64,000 nucleotides of DNA from an uncultured bacterium (GTDB taxonomy: Bacteria > Bacillota > Clostridia > Christensenellales > CAG-917): assembly GCA_949432885.1 (NCBI GenBank), contig CASQXY010000001.1, forward strand, positions 178,604 through 242,603, written 5' to 3'. Of the stretch, positions 49,001 through 57,329 are shown in pieces; position 1 is the first letter of the stretch, and each line of letters starts with the position of its first letter. Below the pieces are notes generated by a model that worked only from the letters and a program-made list of their open reading frames with translations, had not been told where the DNA came from and searched no databases. The position numbers and the translations under genes are program-made.

Positions 49001-49851
49001 TTGAGACGGACTATTTCTATAAGAGAACTTACAAGTATAATTACAACGACAATTTACATCAGAATAAAGAACAGACGATTGTATCCACAAACTACTCTTC
49101 CGGTATCAGTTGGAACTGGTCTCAGTTCAACATAGCGAACATAGCCGACGGCAACAGGAATACATTTATACACACCAAAAACGGATGGGGCACGTCGGAA
49201 TCCAAGCCTTTGGAATTCGTATTGGATTTGGGCTCCGTGAAAAATGTGAACCGTATGACTATATACACTCAATACAGACCCAACGGCGACTATCACGCGC
49301 CCAAAAACTTTACTCTGTACGGAAGCATTGACGGAGAAAACTTCTTTACGGTCGGCGTATTTGAGAACGTGCCGCGCAACAACACGTCCGTCACCGTGAA
49401 TTTCGACGAACGCCAACTGCGCTACTATAAGCTGGTCATAACAGGTTCTACGGGCGGGCTCATGATTATCAGCGAAATCGAGCTTTGGAGAATATTTGAA
49501 ATCAACGGCGGCGACAAGATTTCGCCCGACGACGATTCGCTGAACTATAAGGGAAGATGGCAATACGTGCAGACCAACTCCTCCTTCGGACACGTGTACG
49601 TAGGCAAGGAAAAGGACTCGATTACGTTCGAGTTTACAGGCACAAGACTCGCCGTCCTGTCCTCCAACTCATATCAGAAGAATTTTGAAGTGTACATAGA
49701 CGGCGTAAAAGTGGATTCCGTCGGCTTAAAGGAAGACAGAGAGCCGCTTGCCGCCTCATACATTTCCGCCCTACTTGAAGCAGGTCGGCATTCTGTGGAA
49801 ATAAAGTGCACGGGAGAGGCAAACATCGACTCTATCGTCGTGTTTAACTGA
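45505..49851 (+). CDS. Membrane-anchored M60-family metallopeptidase with carbohydrate-binding modules
   Basis: 1448 residues. Residues 1-218 are a Lys/Thr/Ala tail, followed by a membrane helix (219-243) and a Gly-rich linker. The extracellular catalytic domain has HEYHH at 643-647 and Glu659, fitting the M60 rule HEXXH-X(8,28)-E. M60 enzymes cleave mucins and other O-glycoproteins, usually guided by glycan-binding modules. A PA14-like region lies near 955-1060, a discoidin/F5-8C (CBM32-like) domain near 1198-1333 (DGNRNTFIHT, LEFVLDLGS, KNFTLYGS, ISEIELWRI), and a last beta module at 1345-1448. AGGAG lies 5 bases before the ATG. The gene has its own promoter and terminator. The cytoplasmic basic tail is unusual for the family. 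Confidence 0.92.
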   Translation: MADKTTKPKTTAKTEDKTAKPVTAAKTETKAKSATSAKTATTSKPVTAAKTETKTKPAAAPKTATASKTEATARSTTTAKSTSTTKPAAADKTETKAKPATSTKTATTSKSVTADKTETKAKSVSATKTDTASKSTTTAKSETAAKPVNTAKTEATAKTAATAKSTAAKPIATPKTTGTKNIPHKKTTQNTASKKAAKRVASTYGTSRTQAAVRKNNKKSLAIIISITALILILALTLGIVLGTRGKGGAGGGGDLGLPAVDENTVFENDYAYKATSSVGVSGNVLGQTPRIKPVAEIKDGGLPSGYPTYGYTLRDVLGSSADKVAARNALISEANKLAATGTANAGGGGGYTWMDENGLLYSGTVADPVPTNDAEGNQKQLYKHTASVGLYLGDVADDEPGIIKEITMRPRGYNGYGVTGVYAPAGEVIKIEISEEDMNATGGLVIHIGQALYNGQANNIWTEKNQMQRIPVLLNTMAVNKNTATLKDGVYTAYVGSFIGGPLYIRNVNSTYTVKISGGVAYSHFILGYTTPEEFEANSKTSAPYFDLEVWDQGVLHSGPKRYAQSFSYDDLYKAAVLWEKVALVTTSNSYQGIVFLYDPFVAAGAAVAFPGRRSVNCPMGWMSNSLNYNTIVNYGAWGNFHEYHHNFQGYGVGNGGEVTNNGMTLVSYALFTKISAARGISNFGAQGLSGWNRYTTATFGLEQVLKIARANENPENGNQGLSIYSTLLHNFGADNYIKAKVQQQQKHYGQTYTGYLKAWQDITHNDMTYFFKDVLRGITDSVAQTWSNPEYSMFVPVSSVYQTGRSYMYDGVKKYFTTMRPYTINYGADFTVDLREYTNVNGQYSYGSIVIPDGFTYRIKNIQQPEHGTISQIEDKVYKFTPDSNISSGKIIVTLEITKNDGAFKVDDVDLVLEFEQTHETTKQTLVRTTYTYAPENMITDAEEAFKSNYGNYSNKVSANHANPVQNSNTDIWFYPDNDKYHDSPYVVKNNTIAEVSGKLYFEEEGRYRVYLRGRMNCAVFYSTNDRNYVLGATIKMTQSAANTDKFRPSDPNSYFDIDVGAQSWVYFKEVLVVQSSPMVSYIGLGYVKWTLPTYTSVDEVDENGNPILDENGNHITHWYDNLGNEITDLTLLEKIDPIPPSANANPAYITAFRTTYEIVKTEFETDYFYKRTYKYNYNDNLHQNKEQTIVSTNYSSGISWNWSQFNIANIADGNRNTFIHTKNGWGTSESKPLEFVLDLGSVKNVNRMTIYTQYRPNGDYHAPKNFTLYGSIDGENFFTVGVFENVPRNNTSVTVNFDERQLRYYKLVITGSTGGLMIISEIELWRIFEINGGDKISPDDDSLNYKGRWQYVQTNSSFGHVYVGKEKDSITFEFTGTRLAVLSSNSYQKNFEVYIDGVKVDSVGLKEDREPLAASYISALLEAGRHSVEIKCTGEANIDSIVVFN

Positions 49852-49876
49852 AAGCGACGATAACAATTATGCACTT

Positions 49877-49913
49877 GCGGCGTAGCGATAATCGCTACGC
49901 CGCATTTATTTAT
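49877..49913 (+). terminator. Terminator of the M60 gene
   Basis: GCGGCGTAGCGAT-A-ATCGCTACGCCGC, an inverted repeat of 13 bases (effective stem about 11), then ATTTATTTATT. It lies 26 bases after the stop. Confidence 0.8.
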
Positions 49914-50242
49914 TATAAGATTTCGCAAAATCGATATCGAAATGCAGAGTTACGGCAATTAACCTTGTTCCGTAATCTGTCTTAATGCAAAACCGCGTAT
50001 TGCCGAAGTCGTTTAGCATGGATACGAAACACGAATAGATAGATGCAAATACATTATTGAAACGATAACTCAACGTAGATATGTAAACGTGTAATCGGCA
50101 GTCTAATCCAATAAATACACTTGAAAACGCGTTCAACACATATTGCGCATCCCCTTACATGAGCCAATAGCACCGCTTACCGTTCACCTTGCTGTCCGAA
50201 GCAAAAACTGGACAAGCTATCGCGCAACCCTGCCTTATTCAT
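49914..50242. other. Intergenic stretch between convergent genes
   Basis: No supported gene, RNA or promoter is seen between the M60 terminator and the ABC-transporter terminator. Short frames here have no ribosome site. Confidence 0.5.
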
Positions 50243-50276
50243 AAAAAAATCCGACCCGCATTTACAACGGGTCGGA
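50243..50276 (-). terminator. Terminator of the ABC-transporter gene
   Basis: The minus strand reads TCCGACCCG, a 9-base loop, CGGGTCGGA, TTTTTTT: a strong intrinsic terminator about 25 bases past the stop. Confidence 0.9.
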
Positions 50277-50298
50277 GCTGAAATTTTGACTATAAGCC

Positions 50299-53187
50299 TT
50301 ATTCGCTTCTCAGCGCGATAGCGGGGTCTTTTTTCGCCGCTATCCTCGACGGAATAAATCCTGCGAGCATACTGAGCAACATACTTATCATAAGCATCAT
50401 AAGGCAATGCCACCAAGTTACGGTCATAAGATTTTGAATGCCGAACACAGCTTTGAGCACGACGCTACCTATCAATGAAATAATTACGCTGACCAAGATA
50501 CCGATTATTCCCGAGTATCCGCCGAGTATTGCCGACTCGGCAATGAAAACACGCGAAATGTCTTTCTTTCTTGCGCCTATCGAACGGAGCACTCCGATTT
50601 CTTTGCGGCGCTCCAACACCGACGTATAGATTATTATCGCTATCATTATCGTTGAAACAACAAGAGATATCGCCGCAAACGCCACCAGAACGCCCGTAAT
50701 CGTATCCGTCATCGTATTGACAAAAGCCATCATAGACGAGAGCGAATCGCTGTACTTGATTTGCTTTTTGGTTGTTATTTCATATTCCTTTATAAAATCT
50801 TCGATCGCGCCCTTGGATTCAAAGCTGGTGCAGTAAAAATCTATACTTAAAGGATAATCCGTATCTACAAAGCCGAGCTTGCGCATAAGCTCTTCATGCG
50901 CGATTTTCTTATCGTCCGCGCCTGCGGTTCCGAAATAAACGGAATCGCCTATCTTCAAATCGAACGTAGAATTCGCCACATAGCCCACTTCACTGAACGA
51001 AATCATGCTCTTGTAGAGAGTACTCTCGCCGTCCTGCTTAGCCGTCTCGTACGCTCTTATCATAGCGGAGACGGCAGGATGATTTGTGGAGTGCTCCAAC
51101 ATAGCTTCCGTAAGTGCCGAAGAGTATCCTACAACACCGTTTATAGACGTCGCCACAACTCCCTTTTTGGGACGCACGACGCCGACCACCTTCACGGTAT
51201 CCGTTCTGCCGCCGTCAAATTTCATGCTGTTTGCGTCTACAAAATCCTTGGACAAATCCTTGCGGTCGTGCATTTCCCACTGTCCGCTGCCCTCGGAGGT
51301 CTCGATGAGATAGTCCGCGTTGGTCAAAATTCTGTATTCCAGACCCAAAAGCTGTTCGACTGGGAACGTAGCCTCCGCGAACGCAGTATTCGTATCCATA
51401 GCATTAATTACGTCGTCGGTAGACTTCAAGCCGAGCATAAACAACTGATAGTCCATCAATTTGTTGTTTTCGTTGACGACGATTACAATCTCATTGGATT
51501 TTTGCGGCCATCTGGAATTACCTACAAGGTCATACTGATTGTTGAGCAGTTCTTTGTTGTCCGATATTTCGCACCAAGGGTCGCCCAGCATACCCGACAT
51601 CATATTGAGCGCGCTCGTAATAGTGTAGGTCTCCGTGCCGATTGTAATTTCCACGTCTTTCAACGCAGGCATGCTTTCCAAAACGCCGTCCAAAACCGTT
51701 GTCATCATTTCCGAATACGGATTCACCTTCATGTATACGGCTTCGGATTCGGGCCTATCCACGTTTGCAGGATCGAGAATATACGCGTTAAACGTAGTGC
51801 CGTAATTGAATTTTACGCTCGCAAGCGACGTGTCGAAATTCTCGTCGATATACTTCTTGAAAGAATACAGGTCGTTTTCTTTCATTATATCCTTTATGTT
51901 GGCCATAACTTGTCCAAGCACATCCTGCGTGGTTATCGTACCCTCTTCAAATTTTCCGCTGGAATTCGGAGGAGACATAAACATCCCCAACATCGAGCTT
52001 ACGTCCATAGACGATTTGGAAACTTTCAAGGGATAAGACGACAGCGCGCTCTCTTCTAGATTGCGCACGTAAAGTCCTGCGCCGTTTGAAAGCGCAAGCA
52101 CCACAATAATTCCGATTATGCCGATACTGCCCGCGATACTGGTAAGAAAGGTTCGGCCTTTTTTGCTGAGCAGGTTTGTCCATGAAAGACTGATTGCCGT
52201 ACTGAGCTTCATCGAGGCTTTGTCCGCCTGTCTTATTTTCTTCAAGCGCTCGCCGAGCGACATTTTTTTCTTTTTAGGCTTAACGGCGGTATCGTTTGCA
52301 ATCGCAATGCGAATCTCCGCGCCGTCCGATTCATCGTAGGTATTATAAACCGAGCTGTCGGCAGACTGTTCGATTTGAACCTTGTTCACGTCCGCTGCGT
52401 CAACTCCTGCGCCGGCAAACTCTGCGCCTATTTCATTTGCGGAAACTTCCGAGGCGGAAGACTCGGAAGTCTCGCCGAGATGAGCAATAGCGCGCTCTTC
52501 TGCGGCGGAGTCATACGGCATTGTGTCGCCTTCCACCTCTCCGTCCTTTAAATACACGATACGTGTGCTATACTCCTCGGCGAGCATAGGGTTGTGCGTG
52601 ACCATTATAACCAGCCTGTCTTCCGCAACCCCTTTAAGCAAATCCATGACTTGAATGCCCGATTCGCTGTCTAACGCGCCCGTAGGCTCGTCCGCAAGAA
52701 TTATATCGGGATTATTGACGAGCGCGCGAGCGATAGCGACGCGCTGCATCTGACCTCCCGAGAGCTGATTCGGCTTTTTGCGCGCCTGAGCAGCAAGTCC
52801 GACCTTTCGAAGCGCTTCTAGGGCTCTCTCCTTGCGTTCTTCGCGTTCTACGCCCGCAATAGTGAGGCTCATTGCAACGTTTTTGAGGATATTCATGTGC
52901 GGAATCAGGTTGTAACTTTGAAAAACGAAGCCGATTCTGCGGTTTCTGTATGTGTCCCAATCAACGTCGTCATATTCCTTTGTGGAAACGCCGTCGATTT
53001 GAATGTCGCCAGAGTTGTATATATCCAAACCGCCGATAATATTGAGCAACGTGGTCTTTCCGCAACCGCTGGCACCCAAAATCGAGACAAATTCGTTCTT
53101 TCTGAATTCTATTGAAACGCCTTTAAGCGCAAGAGTACTTTCTTTTTCAACTATGTATTCTTTTGTTATATCAATAAGTTTAAGCAT
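50299..53187 (-). CDS. MacB-like ABC transporter, ATPase fused to FtsX-type permease
   Basis: 962 residues. Residues 1-225 are the ATPase: Walker A GASGCGKT (38-45), a Q-loop in FVFQSYNLIPH, signature LSGGQ, Walker B IILADEPTGALD, and a switch His in MVTHN. An acidic and Ala/Ser-rich linker follows (about 226-330), then a first membrane helix near 345-370, a long extracytoplasmic region of about 430 residues, and three C-terminal helices of the FtsX/MacB permease type. The family works by mechanotransmission, exporting or extracting peptides, lipids or antibiotics; substrate unknown. GAGGG lies 4 bases before the ATG. No two-component system is adjacent in this window. The long structured leader hints at RNA-level control. 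Confidence 0.92.
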   Translation of the reverse strand: MLKLIDITKEYIVEKESTLALKGVSIEFRKNEFVSILGASGCGKTTLLNIIGGLDIYNSGDIQIDGVSTKEYDDVDWDTYRNRRIGFVFQSYNLIPHMNILKNVAMSLTIAGVEREERKERALEALRKVGLAAQARKKPNQLSGGQMQRVAIARALVNNPDIILADEPTGALDSESGIQVMDLLKGVAEDRLVIMVTHNPMLAEEYSTRIVYLKDGEVEGDTMPYDSAAEERAIAHLGETSESSASEVSANEIGAEFAGAGVDAADVNKVQIEQSADSSVYNTYDESDGAEIRIAIANDTAVKPKKKKMSLGERLKKIRQADKASMKLSTAISLSWTNLLSKKGRTFLTSIAGSIGIIGIIVVLALSNGAGLYVRNLEESALSSYPLKVSKSSMDVSSMLGMFMSPPNSSGKFEEGTITTQDVLGQVMANIKDIMKENDLYSFKKYIDENFDTSLASVKFNYGTTFNAYILDPANVDRPESEAVYMKVNPYSEMMTTVLDGVLESMPALKDVEITIGTETYTITSALNMMSGMLGDPWCEISDNKELLNNQYDLVGNSRWPQKSNEIVIVVNENNKLMDYQLFMLGLKSTDDVINAMDTNTAFAEATFPVEQLLGLEYRILTNADYLIETSEGSGQWEMHDRKDLSKDFVDANSMKFDGGRTDTVKVVGVVRPKKGVVATSINGVVGYSSALTEAMLEHSTNHPAVSAMIRAYETAKQDGESTLYKSMISFSEVGYVANSTFDLKIGDSVYFGTAGADDKKIAHEELMRKLGFVDTDYPLSIDFYCTSFESKGAIEDFIKEYEITTKKQIKYSDSLSSMMAFVNTMTDTITGVLVAFAAISLVVSTIMIAIIIYTSVLERRKEIGVLRSIGARKKDISRVFIAESAILGGYSGIIGILVSVIISLIGSVVLKAVFGIQNLMTVTWWHCLMMLMISMLLSMLAGFIPSRIAAKKDPAIALRSE

Positions 53188-53475
53188 AAAGCCCTCGCCG
53201 ATATACGTTTATTTGCGTACTGTGAGAGCAAAAAATAAGTATGTATTCACGCCCAATACATGCTCTTGAAGTCCGAAGTCTTTTGAAAAAAGACTATGGT
53301 CAAAACCACAAAACCCTTTGATTATTTGATTCAGTTATATATATTTCGGGCGGCCTAAAAGGCTCGCGGTGGTTCATCATCTATACCGATATGCTACTGT
53401 TTAGTAGCATTTGCCCCTCATACAACAGCATTTATGTTATATAAGATACGGCTGCAAATCCAACTGTTTATTTGC
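53188..53475 (-). promoter_or_regulatory. Structured 5' leader of the ABC-transporter gene
   Basis: Several strong hairpins lie in the minus-strand leader: ATGCTACT-GTTT-AGTAGCAT (53391-53410), AGTCTTTT-GAA-AAAAGACT (53277-53295), a GCCT/AGGC stem near 53353-53363, and a nested AGAGCA/TGTATT...AATACA/TGCTCT structure near 53226-53266. A weak promoter TTGGAT-N16-TATAAC may lie near 53445-53472. I could not match it to a known riboswitch or T-box. Confidence 0.35.
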
Positions 53476-54060
53476 TTAGGGCAATTCGGTGCGCCGCAAA
53501 ATCAACGAAATTTACGGCAAATCGGACTCCTATTGCTCCATAGATTATAATAATTTTATCATGAAAATATTAATTTGTACAGCATTTTTTTATTTGGCAG
53601 GTCAAATGATGTCGAATTTTCATACAATTTGTATCGTAAAATTAACAAAAGTATCGATTTTTCTTAATTTTTCATTTGATTATACGAGATTTCTTAAAAA
53701 AAATTAAGATTATATAATCAAAAAATTATTAAATTTTCTATGAAATGAACCCCGAAACGCATCTGAAGATGAAATTTCGCCCAAATGCGCCGATAGCAAA
53801 CTAATCTCGGTCTTTCGGCGTACTTATAACCTTAGGCACGTTTATAAAGCATACGGATAGCATAATTGTTGAATATATAATTATCTATAACTATCTATAA
53901 TAATAAAGATTAATGGAAACAGCTCACTGCTCACTCGCAATTAAGCTGGTTTACTCCTCAAAATCTCTTTTGTGCCCCATAATTTTATATTAAATCTGTT
54001 ATTTCAAATAGATAATGGTAAATTGCTTATCTGAAAAATTTGTTAGATTATGCCATTTTC
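53476..54060. other. A+T-rich intergenic region
   Basis: No gene is supported. Short frames lack ribosome sites and protein-like composition, and homopolymer A/T runs are common. Confidence 0.45.
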
Positions 54061-54080
54061 AAAACACGCATTGTGTTTTA
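54061..54080 (+). promoter_or_regulatory. XRE-type operator candidate, site 1
   Basis: AAAACACGCATTGTGTTTTA is 18/20 identical to the palindrome in the promoter of the small XRE gene at 57336. A possible promoter TTTTCA (54056-54061), 17 bases, TAAAAT (54079-54084) places it in the spacer, as at the XRE gene. Confidence 0.5.
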
Positions 54081-54084
54081 AAAT

Positions 54085-54180
54085 ATTTTCCCATACGATG
54101 CGCCTAATAGGCGCAATAATATACGATTGGTGTTTTGCATATCGGTTTTATGCTGAAAATACAGCAAAACCGCACAAATT
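54085..54180 (+). ncRNA. Candidate small structured RNA
   Basis: This gene-less segment lies between two operator-like palindromes. It holds GCGCCT-AAT-AGGCGC and a longer hairpin, CGGTTT-TA-TGCTG-AAAATA-CAGCA-AAACCG. A transcript from the promoter-like sequence at 54056-54084 would include both. No known family was recognised. Confidence 0.2.
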
Positions 54181-54198
54181 AAACACTAATCGTGTTTT
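54181..54198 (-). promoter_or_regulatory. XRE-type operator candidate, site 2
   Basis: The minus strand reads AAAACACGATTAGTGTTT, 15/18 identical to site 1. It overlaps the stop codon of the AlkD-like gene. Confidence 0.4.
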
Positions 54199-54884
54199 AA
54201 TAGCTCTTTCAACTGCGTTTTATGCTCTTCGCTGACTCTGAAACTTTCTACGGCTTTCCGAATGGTTTTTTTGAAAATCCACTCATCCATATCTGCGGTT
54301 TTCAAAAATTCAAACGTTTCGGGGTAATGCTTCGCAAGCGCCGTCGCAAAATACCAAGCCTTGACCATTTTGATATAATAATCATCTCCGTATGCATTGA
54401 GCACCTGTTTAAGATGACAGCACTTAAAATCGCCGTCAAGAAAATACTTTATCATCATGCTTACGCCGAATCTGACCGTATACACTCGTTCGCTTTTGAG
54501 CCACTCGCAAATTTTGATGTAAAGCTCGTCCTTATGCTTTGCGAAAGACTTTGGCGAAAGTATGTCGCACACAGCCCAGTTATCTATGCGGGGGAGGAAA
54601 TCTTCCGTCAAAGCCATAGCTTTTGTAAAATCCTTTTCAAGCGAGATAAGCTCTCCGTGCAACACGTTCTCATCAAAATACTTATGCGGATTTTCATTCA
54701 GAAACTCATCGAGCATATTCCGACGGAAGTCTTCGTCCGCAGTCAACTGCTTGGCAACGAGTCTAAGCTCGGGAGTACGCATGCCAATTATGCATTCCCT
54801 AGGCACATTCGGTATAAGTCCCGACTGAAAATCGGCAAATTTCTCGTCCTTATGCTGCGACAAAATCATCTCTATGTATTTCAT
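54186..54884 (-). CDS. AlkD-like DNA alkylation repair protein
   Basis: 232 residues matching the AlkD/DNA alkylation repair family of HEAT-like helical repeats: GMRTPELRLVAKQL, NWAVCDILSPKSF, RFGVSMMIKYFL and YYIKMVKAWYFATALAKHYPETF. AlkD-type glycosylases remove bulky or cationic N3/N7-alkyl purines, holding DNA in the concave face; the central Trp/Asp region (NWAVCD) is present. The length fits. GGAG lies about 10 bases before the ATG. It is a single gene, oriented away from the LMW phosphatase. Its end overlaps an operator-like palindrome. Confidence 0.88.
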   Translation of the reverse strand: MKYIEMILSQHKDEKFADFQSGLIPNVPRECIIGMRTPELRLVAKQLTADEDFRRNMLDEFLNENPHKYFDENVLHGELISLEKDFTKAMALTEDFLPRIDNWAVCDILSPKSFAKHKDELYIKICEWLKSERVYTVRFGVSMMIKYFLDGDFKCCHLKQVLNAYGDDYYIKMVKAWYFATALAKHYPETFEFLKTADMDEWIFKKTIRKAVESFRVSEEHKTQLKELLKHD

Positions 54885-55054
54885 CCTTATTCTTCTCCAA
54901 ATTGTAATTTCAAGTACATCGCCTTACTTTGCGTATACACAGCGCAGCGCTTACATATTTCCTCTCAATTTGAAAGGCGATATTATGGATTATACGGCAT
55001 ATCGATATTGCAAATTTAGCAAAACGCTTGAATAGCCTCTATGTAAAAACTGTA

Positions 55055-55510
55055 TTACACTCGAGCCGCATAGTCAATCAAGCATTCACAGCCTTCGACG
55101 ATATCGTTGTACGCCTTATCGAAATCCCCGCTCCACCAAGGGTCCGCAATATTCCTCGGTTCCGCAGACAAATCCAGCAGTCTTATGACTTTGTTATCCT
55201 TATCTCCCCTCAGAATGCGTTTTGCGCTGTCGACGTTGCGCTGTTCCATACAGAGGAACAAATCAAATTTGTCGTAATCCTCGTCGCGCAGTTGTTTTGC
55301 CGCATGAGATAAAACCGTGACTCCCATTTGTTGGAGTTTTCTTGCCGCGGCAGGATAAATTCCGTTGCCCTCTTCCTCGGACGAAGTACCTGCGGAATCC
55401 AAGTAAAACCTATCCGACAGCCTCCTCTGCTCCGCAAACTGAGTCATAATGCATTCCGCCATAGCGGAACGGCAGATATTCCCCAAACAAACGAACATAA
55501 CTCTCAGCAT
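55055..55510 (-). CDS. Low-molecular-weight protein-tyrosine phosphatase
   Basis: 151 residues. The phosphate-binding loop CLGNICRS starts at Cys8, the nucleophile, with Arg14; the general-acid loop DPWW is near residue 123. Members remove phosphate from tyrosine, or from arginine in the YwlE branch. The residue after the loop Asn (Ile12) does not clearly settle which branch this is. AGGAG lies 6 bases before the ATG. A good promoter lies 29 bases upstream, divergent from the rlmL-like gene. Confidence 0.93.
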   Translation of the reverse strand: MLRVMFVCLGNICRSAMAECIMTQFAEQRRLSDRFYLDSAGTSSEEEGNGIYPAAARKLQQMGVTVLSHAAKQLRDEDYDKFDLFLCMEQRNVDSAKRILRGDKDNKVIRLLDLSAEPRNIADPWWSGDFDKAYNDIVEGCECLIDYAARV

Positions 55511-55538
55511 AAACGACTCCTATGTCTTTTGTATTTTG

Positions 55539-55567
55539 ATTATAACAAACATCGCTTTCTCTTACAA
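55539..55567 (-). promoter_or_regulatory. Promoter of the LMW phosphatase gene
   Basis: The minus strand reads TTGTAA (55562-55567), 17 bases, TATAAT (55539-55544) with an extended TGT before the -10. Confidence 0.7.
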
Positions 55568-55585
55568 GCAAATCCCGCGCTCGGA

Positions 55586-55614
55586 TTGACGGCGTTTGCG
55601 TAATGATGTATTAT
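55586..55614 (+). promoter_or_regulatory. Promoter of the rlmL-dtd operon
   Basis: TTGACG (55586-55591), 17 bases, TATTAT (55609-55614). It is back to back with the phosphatase promoter. Confidence 0.7.
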
Positions 55615-55646
55615 TTGAGTAATTCAAACTATATATTCGGAGCGCA

Positions 55647-56804
55647 ATGGGGATTCTGGACGGAAGATTGCAAATAGAAGCGTCCGCGGCAAGCGGTATC
55701 GAAGCGGTTGTTAAACGCGAGCTTTCTGCTTTGGGCTATTCTCCGTCCGGCGCGAATTACGGACGTATACGCTTCAACGGCGATTTCAAAGACGTTCTAC
55801 GCGCAAATATTTTTCTCAGAACGGCAAACAGGGTGCGCATAGTGCTGGCGGAATTCGACGCGCGCACGTTCGACGCATTGTTCGACCAAACAAACGCTAT
55901 CAGGTGGAAGGATATTCTTCCCATGAACGCGGCAATTACCGTAAACGCGAAATCTATAAAAAGCAAGCTGTTTTCCGTGCGCAGCATTCAGTCTATCGTC
56001 AAAAAAGCTATCGTCTCTGCAATGCAACGCGATTATAACATTTCTCGCGTATCCGAAAACGGAGTTACGTATGAAATCGAAGCTGCAATTATAGAAGACA
56101 AAGCGACTCTGACGCTCGACACGTCGGGAGACGGACTGCACAAACGCGGCTACCGCACATATCTAGGCGACGCACCCTTGCGCGAAACGCTGGCAAGCGC
56201 GATGATTCAGCTCTCCGTATGGAAGCCCGACCGTCCGTTTATAGACCCGTTTTGCGGTTCCGGCACGATACCTGTCGAAGCGGCGCTCATAGGACTCAAT
56301 ATCGCAAGCGGAATGAACAGAGGTTTCGCGTGCGAAAGATTTGACGGCGCGCCCGACATAAGGAGCGAGGTTCAGCAGGAAGCTGAACAGCTTATAAACA
56401 GAAACGTAAAACTGCACATCAGCGGGTTCGATATAAATCCCGACGCAATCAGGCTTGCATTGAAGCATGCCGAGCGAGCGGGAGTTAAGGACTATATCCA
56501 CCTTCAAACAGCTGACGCAAGAACACTGTCTTCAAAGCGGCCGAGAGGAGTTATCGTCACAAATCCGCCATACGGCGAAAGACTTATGGAAAAGCGCGAA
56601 GCCGAAGCGCTGTACAGAGAGTTCGGAGAAGTTTGCAAAGCTATGCCCGATTGGTGCGTATATGCGATAACGTCAAACAACGCCTTTGAAAAATACTTCG
56701 GCAAAAAGGCGGATAAGGTGAGAAAGCTGTACAACAGTCAGCTTGAATGCAATTTTTATCAATACCTTGCTCCGCTTCCTAAGCGTGCGGACGATACATT
56801 ATAA
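55647..56804 (+). CDS. rlmL: THUMP-domain 23S rRNA guanine-N2 methyltransferase (RlmL/YpsC type)
   Basis: 385 residues. An N-terminal ferredoxin-like/THUMP region spans about 1-160. A Rossmann methyltransferase follows with DPFCGSGTIPVEAAL (SAM site), GFDINPDAIRLAL, and NPPYGERL, the NPPY motif of amino-group methylation. This length corresponds to the stand-alone YpsC-type enzyme, equivalent to the N-terminal half of E. coli RlmKL that methylates G2445; the exact site is inferred. GGAG lies 4 bases before the ATG. dtd follows after 19 bases. Confidence 0.88.
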   Translation: MGILDGRLQIEASAASGIEAVVKRELSALGYSPSGANYGRIRFNGDFKDVLRANIFLRTANRVRIVLAEFDARTFDALFDQTNAIRWKDILPMNAAITVNAKSIKSKLFSVRSIQSIVKKAIVSAMQRDYNISRVSENGVTYEIEAAIIEDKATLTLDTSGDGLHKRGYRTYLGDAPLRETLASAMIQLSVWKPDRPFIDPFCGSGTIPVEAALIGLNIASGMNRGFACERFDGAPDIRSEVQQEAEQLINRNVKLHISGFDINPDAIRLALKHAERAGVKDYIHLQTADARTLSSKRPRGVIVTNPPYGERLMEKREAEALYREFGEVCKAMPDWCVYAITSNNAFEKYFGKKADKVRKLYNSQLECNFYQYLAPLPKRADDTL

Positions 56805-56823
56805 TCAGAAAAGAGGTTGAAAA

Positions 56824-57267
56824 ATGAGAGCTCTTATACAGCGCACATATAACGCCAAGCTTTCCGTCGACGGAAAGCTCGTAAGCGAAATTCCGAACGG
56901 ATTGACGGTTTTTCTCGGGATAACCAAAGGAGACACCGAGGCGCAGGCGGAATATTTTGCGCGCAAACTTTCAAATTTGCGTATATTCCGCGACGAAAAC
57001 GACAAAATGAATTTGAGCATAAAACAAGCCGGCGGGGAAATTCTGTTGGTTTCGCAGTTCTCGCTTGCAGGTACGTTGGGCAAAGGCAGCGGCAACAGAC
57101 CCGATTTCGGTCAAGCGGAATCCCCCGAGCGCGCGCGTCAGTTATACGAATACGTCACTGCAAAATTACGCAACGAAGGTCTTACTGTCAAAAACGGCGT
57201 TTTCGGCGCGCATATGTTCATCGAACAACAGCAAGACGGCCCTCTTTCGTTTGTATTCGAGTGCTGA
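56824..57267 (+). CDS. dtd: D-aminoacyl-tRNA deacylase
   Basis: 147 residues, the normal DTD length. The enzyme frees tRNA from wrongly attached D-amino acids or glycine. The SQF motif (LLVSQFSLAG) and the Gly-cis-Pro motif (DGP near the C-terminus) that hold the chiral centre are intact. Two usual features differ: the segment before FGAHM reads NG instead of TG, and QQDGP replaces NDGP. GAGGTTG lies 5 bases before the ATG, in an operon with the rlmL-like gene, both linked to translation quality. Confidence 0.93.
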   Translation: MRALIQRTYNAKLSVDGKLVSEIPNGLTVFLGITKGDTEAQAEYFARKLSNLRIFRDENDKMNLSIKQAGGEILLVSQFSLAGTLGKGSGNRPDFGQAESPERARQLYEYVTAKLRNEGLTVKNGVFGAHMFIEQQQDGPLSFVFEC

Positions 57268-57329
57268 GACGAAGCTGACGAACAAATAAATATAATTTCG
57301 CACTTTCTTGTAAATTGTTGCGACAACCG

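Noticed and set aside
50896..52059. 387-residue plus-strand frame inside the ABC transporter
   Set aside because: A shadow of the permease ectodomain, rich in His/Arg/Val with no family pattern.
53489..53707. 72-residue plus-strand frame in the A+T-rich gap
   Set aside because: Weak start context and a composition typical of A+T-rich noncoding DNA.
54050..54235. 61-residue plus-strand frame over the operator-like sites
   Set aside because: It has no ribosome site, runs across two palindromes and into alkD antisense; the segment looks regulatory rather than coding.
54222..55019. 265-residue plus-strand frame over alkD
   Set aside because: Antisense to the AlkD-like gene and runs into the intergenic region without a ribosome site.
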